A DNA stretch of 64,000 nt, taken from assembly GCA_945885625.1 (NCBI GenBank), contig CAMCYS010000004.1, positions 17,825 to 81,824 of the forward strand. The letters are read 5' to 3'. Made by a program: the position numbers and the translations under genes. Numbering within the stretch: the first letter of the stretch is position 1; every line of letters starts with the position of its first letter. Origin of the DNA: Bifidobacterium breve. GTDB taxonomy: Bacteria; Actinomycetota; Actinomycetes; Nanopelagicales; Nanopelagicaceae. The notes under the pieces were generated by a model. The model was not told the origin of the DNA, made no database searches, and was given only the letters and a program-made list of their open reading frames with translations. Shown here piece by piece: positions 1-9,403 of the stretch.

Positions 1-1
1 C

Positions 2-415
2 TTCTCCCTTCGCGAGGAAGCTTTCGTTGAAGCAGATCGCGCCTTTGGATTTTCGAAACCCCGAATTATCTTTAGGCATATTCTGCCAAACACAATGAGC
101 CCAATTGTTGTTGCATTCACGATTAATATCGCAATTTTTATCATTGCTGAAGCTGGACTCTCGTTCTTAGGGCTTGGCGTTCCCGTTACTACGCCAACTT
201 GGGGTAACTTGCTAACGGCAGCACAAAACCCGGTAGTTGTAGATGAATATTGGTGGCTATGGGTATTTCCTGCAATGTCGATCGCAATATTTGTATTGGG
301 TGTCAACTTTGTTGGCGATGGTTTACGCGACGTTTTAGATCCACGTCATAAATCTTTAATCGCAAAAAATAAGTGGAAAGTAGTCTTAGTTGGTCGCTTG
401 GGGAGAAAAAAGTGA
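2..415 (+). CDS. ABC transporter permease, DppC/OppC type (5'-truncated by window start)
   Basis: Open frame from base 2; FSLREEAFVEADRAFGFSKPRIIFRHILPN resembles the EAA loop of binding-protein-dependent permeases; followed by two ATPase genes. Confidence 0.9.
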   Translation, partial: FSLREEAFVEADRAFGFSKPRIIFRHILPNTMSPIVVAFTINIAIFIIAEAGLSFLGLGVPVTTPTWGNLLTAAQNPVVVDEYWWLWVFPAMSIAIFVLGVNFVGDGLRDVLDPRHKSLIAKNKWKVVLVGRLGRKK

Positions 416-1458
416 GCCGATCAACTAATAAAGATTTAATTCTAGATCTCAAGAGCGTCAATGTTAAATTCAAGGTCGAAGATGGCACCTTGCATATCTT
501 GCGTGATGTCTCGCTTAGTATTCCAAGAGGCTCTTTCCTTTGTGTAGTTGGTGAATCTGGTTGCGGAAAATCTGTAACTGCGCAGGCAATCGTGCAACTA
601 CTGCCGGATAATGGCGAAATAAGTAGTGGCGACATTCTCTTTTCACAAGGAGATCAGGTTGTAGAACTCAATAAGCTGGAAAAATTTGGAAAACAGATGC
701 GTGATATCCGCGGTGCGAAAATAGGAATGATTTTCCAGGACACGCTCTCTTCTCTAAATCCAGCCCACAAAGTTGGTCGTCAGGTAGCCGAAAGTCTTTT
801 GCAGCATTTTCCTATCTCAAAGGACGAGGCTCGCACCCGTGTGGTTGAGCTATTTCGAAAACTTGGCATTCCGGATCCGGAACGTCGCTATGAGGCTTAC
901 CCGCATGAGTTTTCGGGGGGCATGCGTCAGCGGGTAATGATCGCAATTGCCACTATCTGCGAACCAGATTTAGTCATTGCCGATGAGCCAACAACCGCTC
1001 TCGATGTAACAATTCAAGCGCAGATTATGACTCTGCTAAAAGATCTACAAAAGAGTGCAGGTAAAACTTTCATTTTAATTACCCACAACATGGCACTAGT
1101 TTCAGAGGTTGCAGACCATGTGGCCGTTATGTATCTGGGCCGCGTTGTTGAGTACGGTACGGTTGAGCAAGTCCTTCGCGACCCTAGACATCCATATACA
1201 AAAGCGTTGATGGCAAGTGTTCCAAATTTAGACGCTGATAAAAATGTTGATTTACAAACTGTTGATGGGCAAACACCTTCGCCGGCAGAAGTAACAGTCG
1301 GTTGCGAGTTTGCCGGACGCTGCCCTTACGTAATTGCTGCATGCACAGAGAAAACAATTCAGATGACACAAGTTAGTCCTGGTCATGACGTCCGCTGTAT
1401 TCGTTTGGACTCAAATGGAAAACTACCTGTTCTGATTGGAGGTGCATCAAATGAATAA
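412..1458 (+). CDS. Oligo/dipeptide ABC transporter ATP-binding protein (DppD-like)
   Basis: Walker A GESGCGKS, signature FSGGMRQR, Walker B LVIADEPT, C-terminal CEFAGRCP oligopeptide-type motif; GTG start overlapping upstream stop preferred over the 373 ORF start. Confidence 0.92.
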   Translation: MSRSTNKDLILDLKSVNVKFKVEDGTLHILRDVSLSIPRGSFLCVVGESGCGKSVTAQAIVQLLPDNGEISSGDILFSQGDQVVELNKLEKFGKQMRDIRGAKIGMIFQDTLSSLNPAHKVGRQVAESLLQHFPISKDEARTRVVELFRKLGIPDPERRYEAYPHEFSGGMRQRVMIAIATICEPDLVIADEPTTALDVTIQAQIMTLLKDLQKSAGKTFILITHNMALVSEVADHVAVMYLGRVVEYGTVEQVLRDPRHPYTKALMASVPNLDADKNVDLQTVDGQTPSPAEVTVGCEFAGRCPYVIAACTEKTIQMTQVSPGHDVRCIRLDSNGKLPVLIGGASNE

Positions 1459-2455
1459 CACACGCACCCCGTTATATAAAGTAGGCCAGATCAAGAAGCA
1501 CTTCCCAGTTCTTGGTGGAATTCTAAGACGCACCAAAGGTTATGTAAAAGCTCTTGATGGCGTTGATCTTGAAGTTTTCCGCGGCGAAACAATTGCCGTA
1601 ATTGGTGAATCAGGGTGCGGAAAAACAACGCTAGGTCGTATGTTGGCTTTACTCGATAAACCGACAGGAGGCGAACTTTCTTTTGACTTTGGCCAAGGCC
1701 TTCAAGATGTAACTAGTTTGCGTGGCGAAGATCAAATGCGGTTCCGTAAGAAAGTTCAAATGATTTTCCAAGATCCATATACTTCATTTAATCCTCGCCA
1801 ACGTGTTGGCGCTGCGATGGATGAAGTTCTTCGTGTCCATGGCGTTACTGATGAAGCGGAACGAACCGCGCGAATTCTGGAAGCTTGCGAAATGGTCAAT
1901 ATTCGCCCTGAATATCTGCAGCGCTACCCGCATGAGTTCTCGGGTGGCCAGCGCCAACGGCTAGCAATTGCGCGCTGTTTAGCAACTAAGCCCGAACTGA
2001 TCATTGCCGATGAAATCGTTTCGGCTCTTGATGTTTCTATTCAGGCTCAAATAGTCAACCTACTCTTGAAGATTCAAAAAGAGACCGGTTTGTCATTTAT
2101 TTTCGTAACTCACGATGTAGCTGTTGCTCGCTATGTGGGCCATCGTGTTGCGGTTATGTATTTAGGCAACGTAGTTGAGATTCTTCCAGCAGATTCACTG
2201 CCCGATGCAGCCGAGCATCCTTATACGATCGCGCTCTTATCAGCAGTTCCGAGCATGAATCCAACCGCGAAAGATCATCGAGTTGTATTACAAGGCGAAG
2301 TTCCCAGCCCAATCGATATGCCAAGTGGATGTGCTTTCTCAACCCGCTGCCCATCAGTTATGGATATTTGTCGAACCGAAAGACCCGTATTAAAAATCTC
2401 AAACATCTCAAAAGGTGGCCATCAAGTCGCCTGTCACGTAAATAAAGGAGCATAG
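1451..2455 (+). CDS. Oligo/dipeptide ABC transporter ATP-binding protein (DppF-like)
   Basis: GESGCGKT, FSGGQRQR, LIIADEIVSALD, CAFSTRCP; ATG at 1451 overlaps the upstream gene. Confidence 0.92.
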   Translation: MNNTRTPLYKVGQIKKHFPVLGGILRRTKGYVKALDGVDLEVFRGETIAVIGESGCGKTTLGRMLALLDKPTGGELSFDFGQGLQDVTSLRGEDQMRFRKKVQMIFQDPYTSFNPRQRVGAAMDEVLRVHGVTDEAERTARILEACEMVNIRPEYLQRYPHEFSGGQRQRLAIARCLATKPELIIADEIVSALDVSIQAQIVNLLLKIQKETGLSFIFVTHDVAVARYVGHRVAVMYLGNVVEILPADSLPDAAEHPYTIALLSAVPSMNPTAKDHRVVLQGEVPSPIDMPSGCAFSTRCPSVMDICRTERPVLKISNISKGGHQVACHVNKGA

Positions 2456-2457
2456 TA

Positions 2458-3405
2458 ATGGCGACCAATCCAAAACTTCTAAGAGGCGTAGTACCTCCAG
2501 TGTGTACGCCGTTTACCGCTGACTACGAAGTAGATGAAAAATCCCTTCGCCGTTTGATCAACCACCTTATTGATGGCGGCGTTCATGGTCTCTTTGTCCT
2601 TGGCTCAACCAGCGAAGTGGCTTATCTAACCGATAAGCGACGTGCCGATGTTATTCGAATTGCAATTGATGAAACTGCAGGACGCGTACCAGTTGTTGCT
2701 GGAGCAATCGATATGACAACGCTTCGTGTTAATGAACATGTGCGTGCCGCTGTTGCTGCTGGCATCGACGGAATAGTTATAACTGCGCCGTTTTATGTCC
2801 GTACTCACCCAGAAGAAATCACACTGCATTTCAGATTAGTTAAAGAAGCATGTGGCGATATTCCTCTATACGCTTACGACATTCCAGTTGCCGCAAATAA
2901 CGTAAAACTTGAAACCAGTACGGTGCTAAAACTGGCTAAAGAGGGCGTTATTCAAGGACTTAAGGACTCTTCGGGCAATGATGCAGGAATCAGAGCAGTG
3001 GTACTTGGCGCTAAGAAGATGGGGCTAAATGAATTTGTGGTTCTTACTGGCTCAGAACTATCTGTTGATTCAGCTTTGATCTTCGGCGCACATGGCGTGG
3101 TGCCGGGTATTGGAAATATTGATCCAGCGGGCTATGTAAAGATCTTTGACCTAGTGGCCGCTGGCGATTACAAATCTGCCAAAGCTGAACAAGAGCGCCT
3201 CACTGAAATGTTTGGCTTAGTCGATGTTGGCTCTACCGCACGCATGGGCCGCGGCTCATCAGCACTTGGTGCGTTCAAAGCATCGCTAAAGCTTCTTGGG
3301 GTCATCGAAGATGCCCGTATGGCACCTCCCCAGATTCCGCTTAACGCCGATGAGATTGCAGCAATCGTTCCATTCCTAAAGAATGCAGGCCTTTCAGTTA
3401 AGTAA
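2458..3405 (+). CDS. Dihydrodipicolinate synthase / N-acetylneuraminate lyase family protein
   Basis: GVVPPVCTPFTADYEVD...GGVHGLFVLGSTSE...GLKDSSGN, typical DapA-family motifs. Confidence 0.9.
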   Translation: MATNPKLLRGVVPPVCTPFTADYEVDEKSLRRLINHLIDGGVHGLFVLGSTSEVAYLTDKRRADVIRIAIDETAGRVPVVAGAIDMTTLRVNEHVRAAVAAGIDGIVITAPFYVRTHPEEITLHFRLVKEACGDIPLYAYDIPVAANNVKLETSTVLKLAKEGVIQGLKDSSGNDAGIRAVVLGAKKMGLNEFVVLTGSELSVDSALIFGAHGVVPGIGNIDPAGYVKIFDLVAAGDYKSAKAEQERLTEMFGLVDVGSTARMGRGSSALGAFKASLKLLGVIEDARMAPPQIPLNADEIAAIVPFLKNAGLSVK

Positions 3406-3441
3406 TTAACAACTATGAGTCAGGTTTATTAGACTGCTGTC

Positions 3442-4713
3442 ATGCCTCAATACAAAGTAGCAATCGTCGGCGCCGGCCCAGCTGGCTACTTTGCTGCGCA
3501 GGCTCTGCAGAATCTGCAAACTGATGAACTTAAGTTCTCGATCGACATGATTGAACGCCTACCAACGCCCTGGGGCTTAGTTCGCAGCGGTGTCGCACCT
3601 GATCATCCAAAGATTAAGACAGTCGCCAAGGTATTCGAGAAAATCGCAACCAGTGATGGCTTTAGCCTTTATGGAAACGTAGAACTTGGGACAGATATTT
3701 CCTTAGAAGTTCTCAAAACAAAGTATGACGCTGTTGTTATCGCTACAGGATCAGCGGTGGGCAGAAAACTTGGTATCCCAGGAGAAGATTTACCTGGCTC
3801 GATCTCAGCTGCTGAGTTTGTGCCTTGGTATAACGGACACCCTGATTTTGCTGGTCACACACCAAATCTAGATTGCGATACCGCAGTTGTAATTGGCGCC
3901 GGTAACGTTGCGATGGATGTTGCGCGTATGTTGGCACTTGAACCAAGTGAACTCGACCCAACTGATACTGCCGATCACGCGATTGATGCGCTACGCAATT
4001 CAAGTATTCGTAAAGTTGTAATTAGCGCTCGTCGTGGCCCTGAACATGCAGCCTTTACTTCACCGGAACTTCGCGATTTACCAAAGTTAGAACACACAAA
4101 TGTTGTAATGCGTGCTTCGGATATTGCTGCAGCACTCGAGCGTGCAGGAGAAGAGCCAGAGAAGGAAGTTCGCAATAACTTAGAAGCCATGCGCCTTATC
4201 TCTGAGCTAGAGCAAGGAAAACACGCTCGCACTATGGAATTTCAATTCCTCAGCACTCCGAAAGAATTTAGGGGTAATGGCAAAGTTGAAGAGGTGGTAT
4301 TTACTACAAGTGCTGGTGAGGAAAAAATTGTTAAATGCGGCTTGGTAATCACTGCTATTGGATATGAAGCCGCCGCCCTTGAAGGCTTGCCATATGAAAG
4401 AGGTAAAGTCTTAAATCAAGATGGCCGTGTATTCGAAAATCTTTATGTAGTTGGCTGGGCAAAGCGTGGGCCATCTGGGGTAATCGGTACGAATAAATCA
4501 GATGCTGCAGATGTTATGAGTTTGTTAATTGCTGACCTCAAAGAACCCAAGCCAAGGATTGAATTCTCATCTTTAATCACAGCGGATAAAGTTATTTCAC
4601 AGAGCCATTGGGAATCAATCAATGCTGCCGAAGTCGCTGCAGGTGAACCTCATGGAAAGCCAAGAATTAAGGCAGTTTCTCGCGAAGAGCTCTTGCGTTT
4701 GGGTGGGCTGTAA
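3442..4713 (+). CDS. Ferredoxin/ferredoxin-NADP reductase (FprA-like, adrenodoxin-reductase family)
   Basis: VAIVGAGPAGYFAAQAL, ERLPTPWGLVRSGVAPDHPKIK, VIGAGNVAMDVARML, GWAKRGPSGVIGTNK. Confidence 0.92.
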   Translation: MPQYKVAIVGAGPAGYFAAQALQNLQTDELKFSIDMIERLPTPWGLVRSGVAPDHPKIKTVAKVFEKIATSDGFSLYGNVELGTDISLEVLKTKYDAVVIATGSAVGRKLGIPGEDLPGSISAAEFVPWYNGHPDFAGHTPNLDCDTAVVIGAGNVAMDVARMLALEPSELDPTDTADHAIDALRNSSIRKVVISARRGPEHAAFTSPELRDLPKLEHTNVVMRASDIAAALERAGEEPEKEVRNNLEAMRLISELEQGKHARTMEFQFLSTPKEFRGNGKVEEVVFTTSAGEEKIVKCGLVITAIGYEAAALEGLPYERGKVLNQDGRVFENLYVVGWAKRGPSGVIGTNKSDAADVMSLLIADLKEPKPRIEFSSLITADKVISQSHWESINAAEVAAGEPHGKPRIKAVSREELLRLGGL

Positions 4714-4741
4714 AAAGCAGGTATCATTACGACTTCGCTAA

Positions 4742-4817
4742 GCGCCCGTAGCTCAACGGATAGAGCATCTGACTACGGATCAGTAGGTTAGGGGTTCGAA
4801 TCCCTTCGGGCGCACCA
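4742..4817 (+). tRNA. tRNA-Arg (anticodon ACG), CCA encoded
   Basis: 7-bp acceptor GCGCCCG/CGGGCGC, D arm GCTC/GAGC, anticodon loop CTACGGA, T arm with TTCGAAT, terminal ACCA. Confidence 0.95.
4772..4815 (+). repeat. Left att repeat (within intact tRNA-Arg)
   Basis: ACTACGGATCAGTAGGTTAGGGGTTCGAATCCCTTCGGGCGCAC, matches 12378-12421 at 43/44. Confidence 0.95.
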
Positions 4818-4870
4818 TTTCAAGCGTAGTTTTTTCTTTTCTTCTTCTCTAAATCCTAGAACTTCGTTCT

Positions 4871-4896
4871 TTTGCTTTCATTTTGCTTTCAACCGT
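4871..4896 (+). repeat. Element-end direct repeat, tandem TTTGCTTTCA pair (candidate integrase arm sites)
   Basis: TTTGCTTTCAtTTTGCTTTCAaCCGT; two decamers 11 bp apart; near copy at 12240-12265. Confidence 0.7.
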
Positions 4897-6028
4897 TCTC
4901 GATAGCCCTTGCGAATAGATCCGCGACTTCTTGCTTCTGCTCGGGGCGAATGTGAGCATAGATTCGAAGAGTCGTAGAGATGTCCGAATGACCGAGTCGA
5001 TCCTTTACTAGATGAACCCCCGCGCCTGAGTTAAGTAGCTCGGTGGCGTGTAGGTGACGGATCGAATGAAGAGATTCAGACCGAAGCCCTAACCTTTTCG
5101 CCGTCTTTTTAAAGAGCTGGTACGGAGTCGAAGGATCTAACGGAAGCCCGTTCTCCTGAGTGAAGATGTAATTCGCTTCTTGCCATAGAGAACCCGCCTT
5201 TATGCGTTCTTCTATCTGCCGTCTCCGGTGATCCTTGATAAGTCGCAGAGTTTCGGAGTCGAGTTGAACGATTCTCTTACCGTCTCCGCCCTTTGTTGAA
5301 TCTTGTTCGATAACCGTTTTCCCTATGCGAGTCCGGTTCTTTGAGATCGAAAGAGTAGCCTTTTCGAAATCAAGGTCACTCCACCGAAGCGCGAGGATCT
5401 CTCCACGTCTTCCGCCCGTGTAGGCAAGAAGTCGGAAGAATGCGAAGAGTCGGTGACTTTTTAACTCTTCGAGTAATTGCTTTAACTCGCTCGAAGTGTA
5501 AGGAGTAACGCTTCTCTTCTTTCCTTTTGGTCGTTCTATTCCTTTTGCCGGATTGAATGCGAGACGCTTATCCTTAACGGCTCGATCTAACCCTTGAGTA
5601 AGAGTGATAGCGATTAGGCGAACGGTACTTTCCGAAAGATCTTGGATAAGTTCGATTAGAACCTTCTCAATTCGTGCCGAAGTTAGATCTTTTAGAAGCT
5701 GAGATCCGAACTTCGGGAGAATGTAGCGATCTAGAATGAAGCGATAGTTCTCAGCCGTGGTCGGCTTGACCTTCGCCCTCTTGATATCCCACCATTCTTC
5801 GAAGTGTTCTTGAACGGTGATCTTCGTAGGGGATACGAAAACACCGTCTCGAGACTCGGATCTCGCCTTATCTCGTGCGCTTTTTGCTTCTTCCTTAGTG
5901 GCAAAGCCGGAGATCCATTTTTGCTTTGAGATACCCGTTTCTGGATCTTTGACTCTGACTATGTAGGAATAGGACGATCCGCGCTTTGCGATACCGTCCT
6001 TTTGCTCTCCTGTTTTATGTCTGCTCAC
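4889..6028 (-). CDS. Tyrosine-type site-specific recombinase / integrase
   Basis: Catalytic-type motifs AYTGGRRGEILALRW, SLHSIRHLHATELL, DRLGHSDISTTLRIYAH; next to att-repeat tRNA. Confidence 0.96.
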   Translation of the reverse strand: MSRHKTGEQKDGIAKRGSSYSYIVRVKDPETGISKQKWISGFATKEEAKSARDKARSESRDGVFVSPTKITVQEHFEEWWDIKRAKVKPTTAENYRFILDRYILPKFGSQLLKDLTSARIEKVLIELIQDLSESTVRLIAITLTQGLDRAVKDKRLAFNPAKGIERPKGKKRSVTPYTSSELKQLLEELKSHRLFAFFRLLAYTGGRRGEILALRWSDLDFEKATLSISKNRTRIGKTVIEQDSTKGGDGKRIVQLDSETLRLIKDHRRRQIEERIKAGSLWQEANYIFTQENGLPLDPSTPYQLFKKTAKRLGLRSESLHSIRHLHATELLNSGAGVHLVKDRLGHSDISTTLRIYAHIRPEQKQEVADLFARAIENG

Positions 6029-7104
6029 TTTTTCTCCTTTCTTGCTTTTGGAGTGGTCTTTCTTCCCGCCTTAGAAGCGGAAACCTTTTGCTTCGCCTTG
6101 TAGTTGCGATTAGGCAGTTTCCTTCTACAAGATAGACCGCAGTATTTATTCTCTTCCTTTACGCGCACCGGTAGGAAAACAGATCCACACACTACGCAAA
6201 CTCTTTTAACCTTCTTGCCTTTAAAATTATTTAAGAGATACGCAGAAAAAGCCGTTTCGAGTCCGGTATTTTCAAGATTGAATCTTCGTACGCCTTCGGT
6301 AGTAACTACGGACTTAGTAATTAGGCTTAAGTGCTTATTCATCACTTGAGAAAAATCTGAGAGCGAACTCTCCGCAAAGTCGAGAACCGGAATCTTTCTT
6401 TTTCCGCCGTAGGTGTAAGTCCATTCCTCATTGACATTGAACTTAGGACTTGCCGGATCTTCTGAGTCTTTGAATGCGCCACCATATCCCTTCCACGCAG
6501 AGACGATTCTCTTTCTATTCTTATCCGTAAGAGAAAGAACTTCATTCTTTTCAAAGTTCGGATCTTCTAAAAGGTTTATGTAGAGACGAGCTGACTTCGC
6601 TAGATCCCTCAAGACTTTCTCGATTAAGTAATAAGGAACTTCGTCTCCGCTACGAATCGCCAAAAGACGATCTAGGAACTTAGGATCTAAAGACTTTCCT
6701 TTATAGAGTTTCTTTGCTTTCGTAGGAGTTAGCTTTGTTAGTCGAGTAATAGCAGGAAGATCTCTTTCGGTCATGACTCGATTTCTGGACTCTATGTCAG
6801 AGATTCCCACTACACCGAATCGGTTTAGGTAAGAAATAACTTTATGAGGATCTATTTCGGGAATGTTATATTCCCCGTGCTTCTTCTTTCCCTTTTCGTC
6901 ATAGACATACTCCATAACCGGAATCAACTTTAGAAGTTCTGTTAGTGCGTCAGAGTCAAAACTTTCTTGAATCTTTGCTTCACCTGAGTATTGAACGAAT
7001 AAATAACCGGATTCGTCCGCATAAATCTTTGCTTCTCTTTTTAGGTACGGAATCTCTGGTAGAAAATAGGAGATTGCTAAGGGAGACTCTTTAGGTGTCT
7101 TCAT
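6025..7104 (-). CDS. Unknown protein with C-terminal CGNR-like zinc finger, overlaps integrase start
   Basis: C-terminus CVVCGSVFLPVRVKEENKYCGLSCRRKLPNRNYK (CxxC...CxxxC plus basic tail); ATG at 7104 (MKTPKES) preferred over ORF start 7137; 4-bp overlap with integrase. Confidence 0.7.
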   Translation of the reverse strand: MKTPKESPLAISYFLPEIPYLKREAKIYADESGYLFVQYSGEAKIQESFDSDALTELLKLIPVMEYVYDEKGKKKHGEYNIPEIDPHKVISYLNRFGVVGISDIESRNRVMTERDLPAITRLTKLTPTKAKKLYKGKSLDPKFLDRLLAIRSGDEVPYYLIEKVLRDLAKSARLYINLLEDPNFEKNEVLSLTDKNRKRIVSAWKGYGGAFKDSEDPASPKFNVNEEWTYTYGGKRKIPVLDFAESSLSDFSQVMNKHLSLITKSVVTTEGVRRFNLENTGLETAFSAYLLNNFKGKKVKRVCVVCGSVFLPVRVKEENKYCGLSCRRKLPNRNYKAKQKVSASKAGRKTTPKARKEKK

Positions 7105-7170
7105 AGGTGAGAGCCTAGCACTACAAGGAACGAACAATCGTTTCTCATATTGTCAGGAACAGGAGACACC

Positions 7171-7365
7171 GTGGAAACTTCAATACTTCCGCAGTTACAC
7201 ACTCTCGTCACCGTAGGAGAAAGAACTTCGCTTTCTCGCTCGGCTCTATACCGCGAGATCAAAGCTGGACGCTTACAGGCTCTCAAAGTGGGAAAAGCCT
7301 TACGCATAAGCGAGAACGAACTTCAACGCTTTATTGCCTCTCTCGAAGCACAAAAGGTCGCATAA
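7171..7365 (+). CDS. Excisionase/AlpA-like helix-turn-helix DNA-binding protein
   Basis: LVTVGERTSLSRSALYREIKAGRLQALKVGKALRISENELQRFIASL is a typical excisionase-family HTH; AGGAGA upstream of GTG at 7171. Confidence 0.85.
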   Translation: METSILPQLHTLVTVGERTSLSRSALYREIKAGRLQALKVGKALRISENELQRFIASLEAQKVA

Positions 7366-7646
7366 TGACAAAAAAGAATGACCCGTTTTTCAACGAGTCA
7401 CCCTATCCGCTTCAAACTTTACACCCATTCTCAAACAATCGAGAACTCACCGAAGTGGAGTGGTTCGCGCTTCGCCTCGCTTCGACAACTCGCTTTCGTA
7501 CAAGCGAACCGAAGTTGATCACAAAGGCTCGATCTCGAATTGCTACGGCAGAGATCGCAAGAGATCACTTAATTAAGAACGGTCTCATTCCGGTATTCGA
7601 CTCCTTCTACTTTGAAGGAATGTTTCTTAAAGGGGCGCGTCCATGA
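7365..7646 (+). CDS. Hypothetical protein of the element
   Basis: ATG overlaps upstream stop by 1 bp and ORF overlaps the next ATG (ATGA); consistent coupled operon. Confidence 0.7.
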   Translation: MTKKNDPFFNESPYPLQTLHPFSNNRELTEVEWFALRLASTTRFRTSEPKLITKARSRIATAEIARDHLIKNGLIPVFDSFYFEGMFLKGARP

Positions 7647-8005
7647 CTATTTACTTAAATCCGACAAAAGAACAAAAAGAAGAGATGGCGCGAAGTATCG
7701 CGCAAAGCAAAATGAAAGAAAATTGGGCACACCTTCTTGAAGTAATTCTTGAAGATTCCACACTTGAAGAGATTCTTGCCTTTGCTTTAAGACTTGATGA
7801 GATTCCACGCTATACGCAAGAAGAAGAACGTGCGCGGAATTGGATTCGTAACGGATACACCTCAAGATATCTTCCTGATAGAGACCTTCCGCGAGGTCAT
7901 GCTGGCTTCCATTGGGAAAAACACACAGAAGAACCCGTCTCGCTTTTAGAACTTCCTCAAGGACTCATTCAGAAAGGCTCTAAATCGTGGAAGATCGAGA
8001 TATAG
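7643..8005 (+). CDS. Hypothetical protein of the element
   Basis: ATGA overlap with upstream ORF, 19-bp overlap with downstream DUF3631-like gene. Confidence 0.7.
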   Translation: MTIYLNPTKEQKEEMARSIAQSKMKENWAHLLEVILEDSTLEEILAFALRLDEIPRYTQEEERARNWIRNGYTSRYLPDRDLPRGHAGFHWEKHTEEPVSLLELPQGLIQKGSKSWKIEI

Positions 8006-9111
8006 GGAATGCGCTTACAGAAACCGAAAACCTTCTTCGGAAGTTAATAGTCCTTAAGTTAGACGCTCACTATTGGGCTTTGACTCTATGGATAGCATTT
8101 TGCTATTCAATACCGCAGTTCGATTACGCCCCGCGTCTTTGCTTTTGGAGTCCGGAGAAGCGTTGCGGAAAGTCATTAGCCTTAGAAGTGGTTTCTCACT
8201 TACTACCGAACCCGCTTATGACTTCCTCTATTTCTTCAGCTTCACTCTTTCGGATACTAGACCGAGACAATTCAAAAGTGATCCTCATAGATGAATCGGA
8301 TACGGTTTTTGGCAGAAATGGAGACAAGGAGAAAGCCGAAGCCCTACGGCAACTCTTGAACGCTTCTTTTAAAAGAGGGCAAAGCGTGATTCGTTGCGAA
8401 CCGCCTAAGTACGAACCGCGAGAGTTCAAGATCTTCGCACCTGTCGCACTTGCTGGAATTGGTACTTCTGCCATTCCTGAGACCGTGGCGGATCGTGCGC
8501 TTATGATCGAAATGAGAAGAATGCTTCCGAACGAACAGATCCTAGAGTTTGAGTCAGACGAAGTGGAGAAATACTTCTTTCCGGTTAAGGAGAAACTACA
8601 AAACTTCGCAACAGAGAATGAATTTAAGTATCGAGAACTTAGACCCGAACTTCCTAGAGAGTCTCTTAATCCGAGGGCGCGTGACCTATGGAAGCCCCTC
8701 TACAAGGTCGCAGAGTGTGCGGGGGAAGAATGGATTAAGAAAGCTCTTCTTGCTTCTGTCGCGCTTTCTTCGGGCGAATCTGATCCGGAAGAAGCGAGTC
8801 TTTCACTCCGACTTCTTTCAGATACTCGAGAAGTATTCCTTGAAGAACAGTTAGCAACTAGAGATTTAATTGACCGCCTCAGATCTCTTGAAGAATCTCC
8901 GTGGGCTTATCTTGAAAGGTTTAATCCTTCTGTACTCGCACACCTACTTAAGAACTACGGAATAAAACCGAAACCCTTTTCAGGCGGAAAAGTTCGAGGC
9001 TACTATCGAAAGAGTTTTGAAGATTCATGGAGTCGCTATCTCGATCCCGCACAGACCGTCACACCCGTCACACCCGTCACACCCGAAGAGTTAGATCTCG
9101 AAGCTTCGTGA
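7987..9111 (+). CDS. DUF3631-like P-loop ATPase (putative replication/helicase-associated protein)
   Basis: LCFWSPEKRCGKSLALEVVSHL (Walker A-like), NSKVILIDESDTVFG (Walker B-like), FAPVALAGIGTSAIPETVADRALMIEMRR typical of DUF3631 proteins. Confidence 0.75.
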   Translation: MEDRDIGNALTETENLLRKLIVLKLDAHYWALTLWIAFCYSIPQFDYAPRLCFWSPEKRCGKSLALEVVSHLLPNPLMTSSISSASLFRILDRDNSKVILIDESDTVFGRNGDKEKAEALRQLLNASFKRGQSVIRCEPPKYEPREFKIFAPVALAGIGTSAIPETVADRALMIEMRRMLPNEQILEFESDEVEKYFFPVKEKLQNFATENEFKYRELRPELPRESLNPRARDLWKPLYKVAECAGEEWIKKALLASVALSSGESDPEEASLSLRLLSDTREVFLEEQLATRDLIDRLRSLEESPWAYLERFNPSVLAHLLKNYGIKPKPFSGGKVRGYYRKSFEDSWSRYLDPAQTVTPVTPVTPEELDLEAS

Positions 9112-9130
9112 CACTCGTGACACTTGTGAC
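9058..9130. repeat. Iteron-like inverted cluster: three GTCAC at 9-bp spacing, then three GTGAC at 9-bp spacing
   Basis: GTCAC at 9058, 9067, 9076; GTGAC at 9108, 9117, 9126. Confidence 0.8.
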
Positions 9131-9162
9131 GCGTAATAGAACACTAGAGAAAGGCTCTAAGT

Positions 9163-9354
9163 ATGGAATCTGAACAGGAGAAACAGATTCGGGAGTTTTG
9201 GGAGTCACTCACGCCCGAATCTTTAGACGATCTTTTGAAAGAGATTACAGAAGCTCCAATTTTTCCGGATTCAAATAAAGTGTCTAAGCCTCGCAGAACT
9301 CGCAAAAAGAATGAGTGGACACAACAGACGCTAGGGGATTTCGATCATTTGTAA
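9163..9354 (+). CDS. Hypothetical small protein
   Basis: 63-aa ORF MESEQEKQIREFWESLTPESLDDLLKEITEAP..., AGAAAGG upstream. Confidence 0.5.
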   Translation: MESEQEKQIREFWESLTPESLDDLLKEITEAPIFPDSNKVSKPRRTRKKNEWTQQTLGDFDHL

Positions 9355-9403
9355 ACTTTATGGACTCAGTAGAAAAGGAAAACTTATAAGGGTTAGATAA
9401 GTG

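Noticed and set aside
7365-8005. Two small overlapping ORFs considered as a toxin-antitoxin pair
   Set aside because: No toxin or antitoxin motifs; they are coupled to the excisionase-like and DUF3631-like genes, so replication-module accessory proteins are more likely.
9058-9130. GTCAC/GTGAC cluster considered as a simple Rho-independent terminator
   Set aside because: Stem is interrupted every 5 bp and no T-run follows; the 9-bp periodicity fits iterons better.
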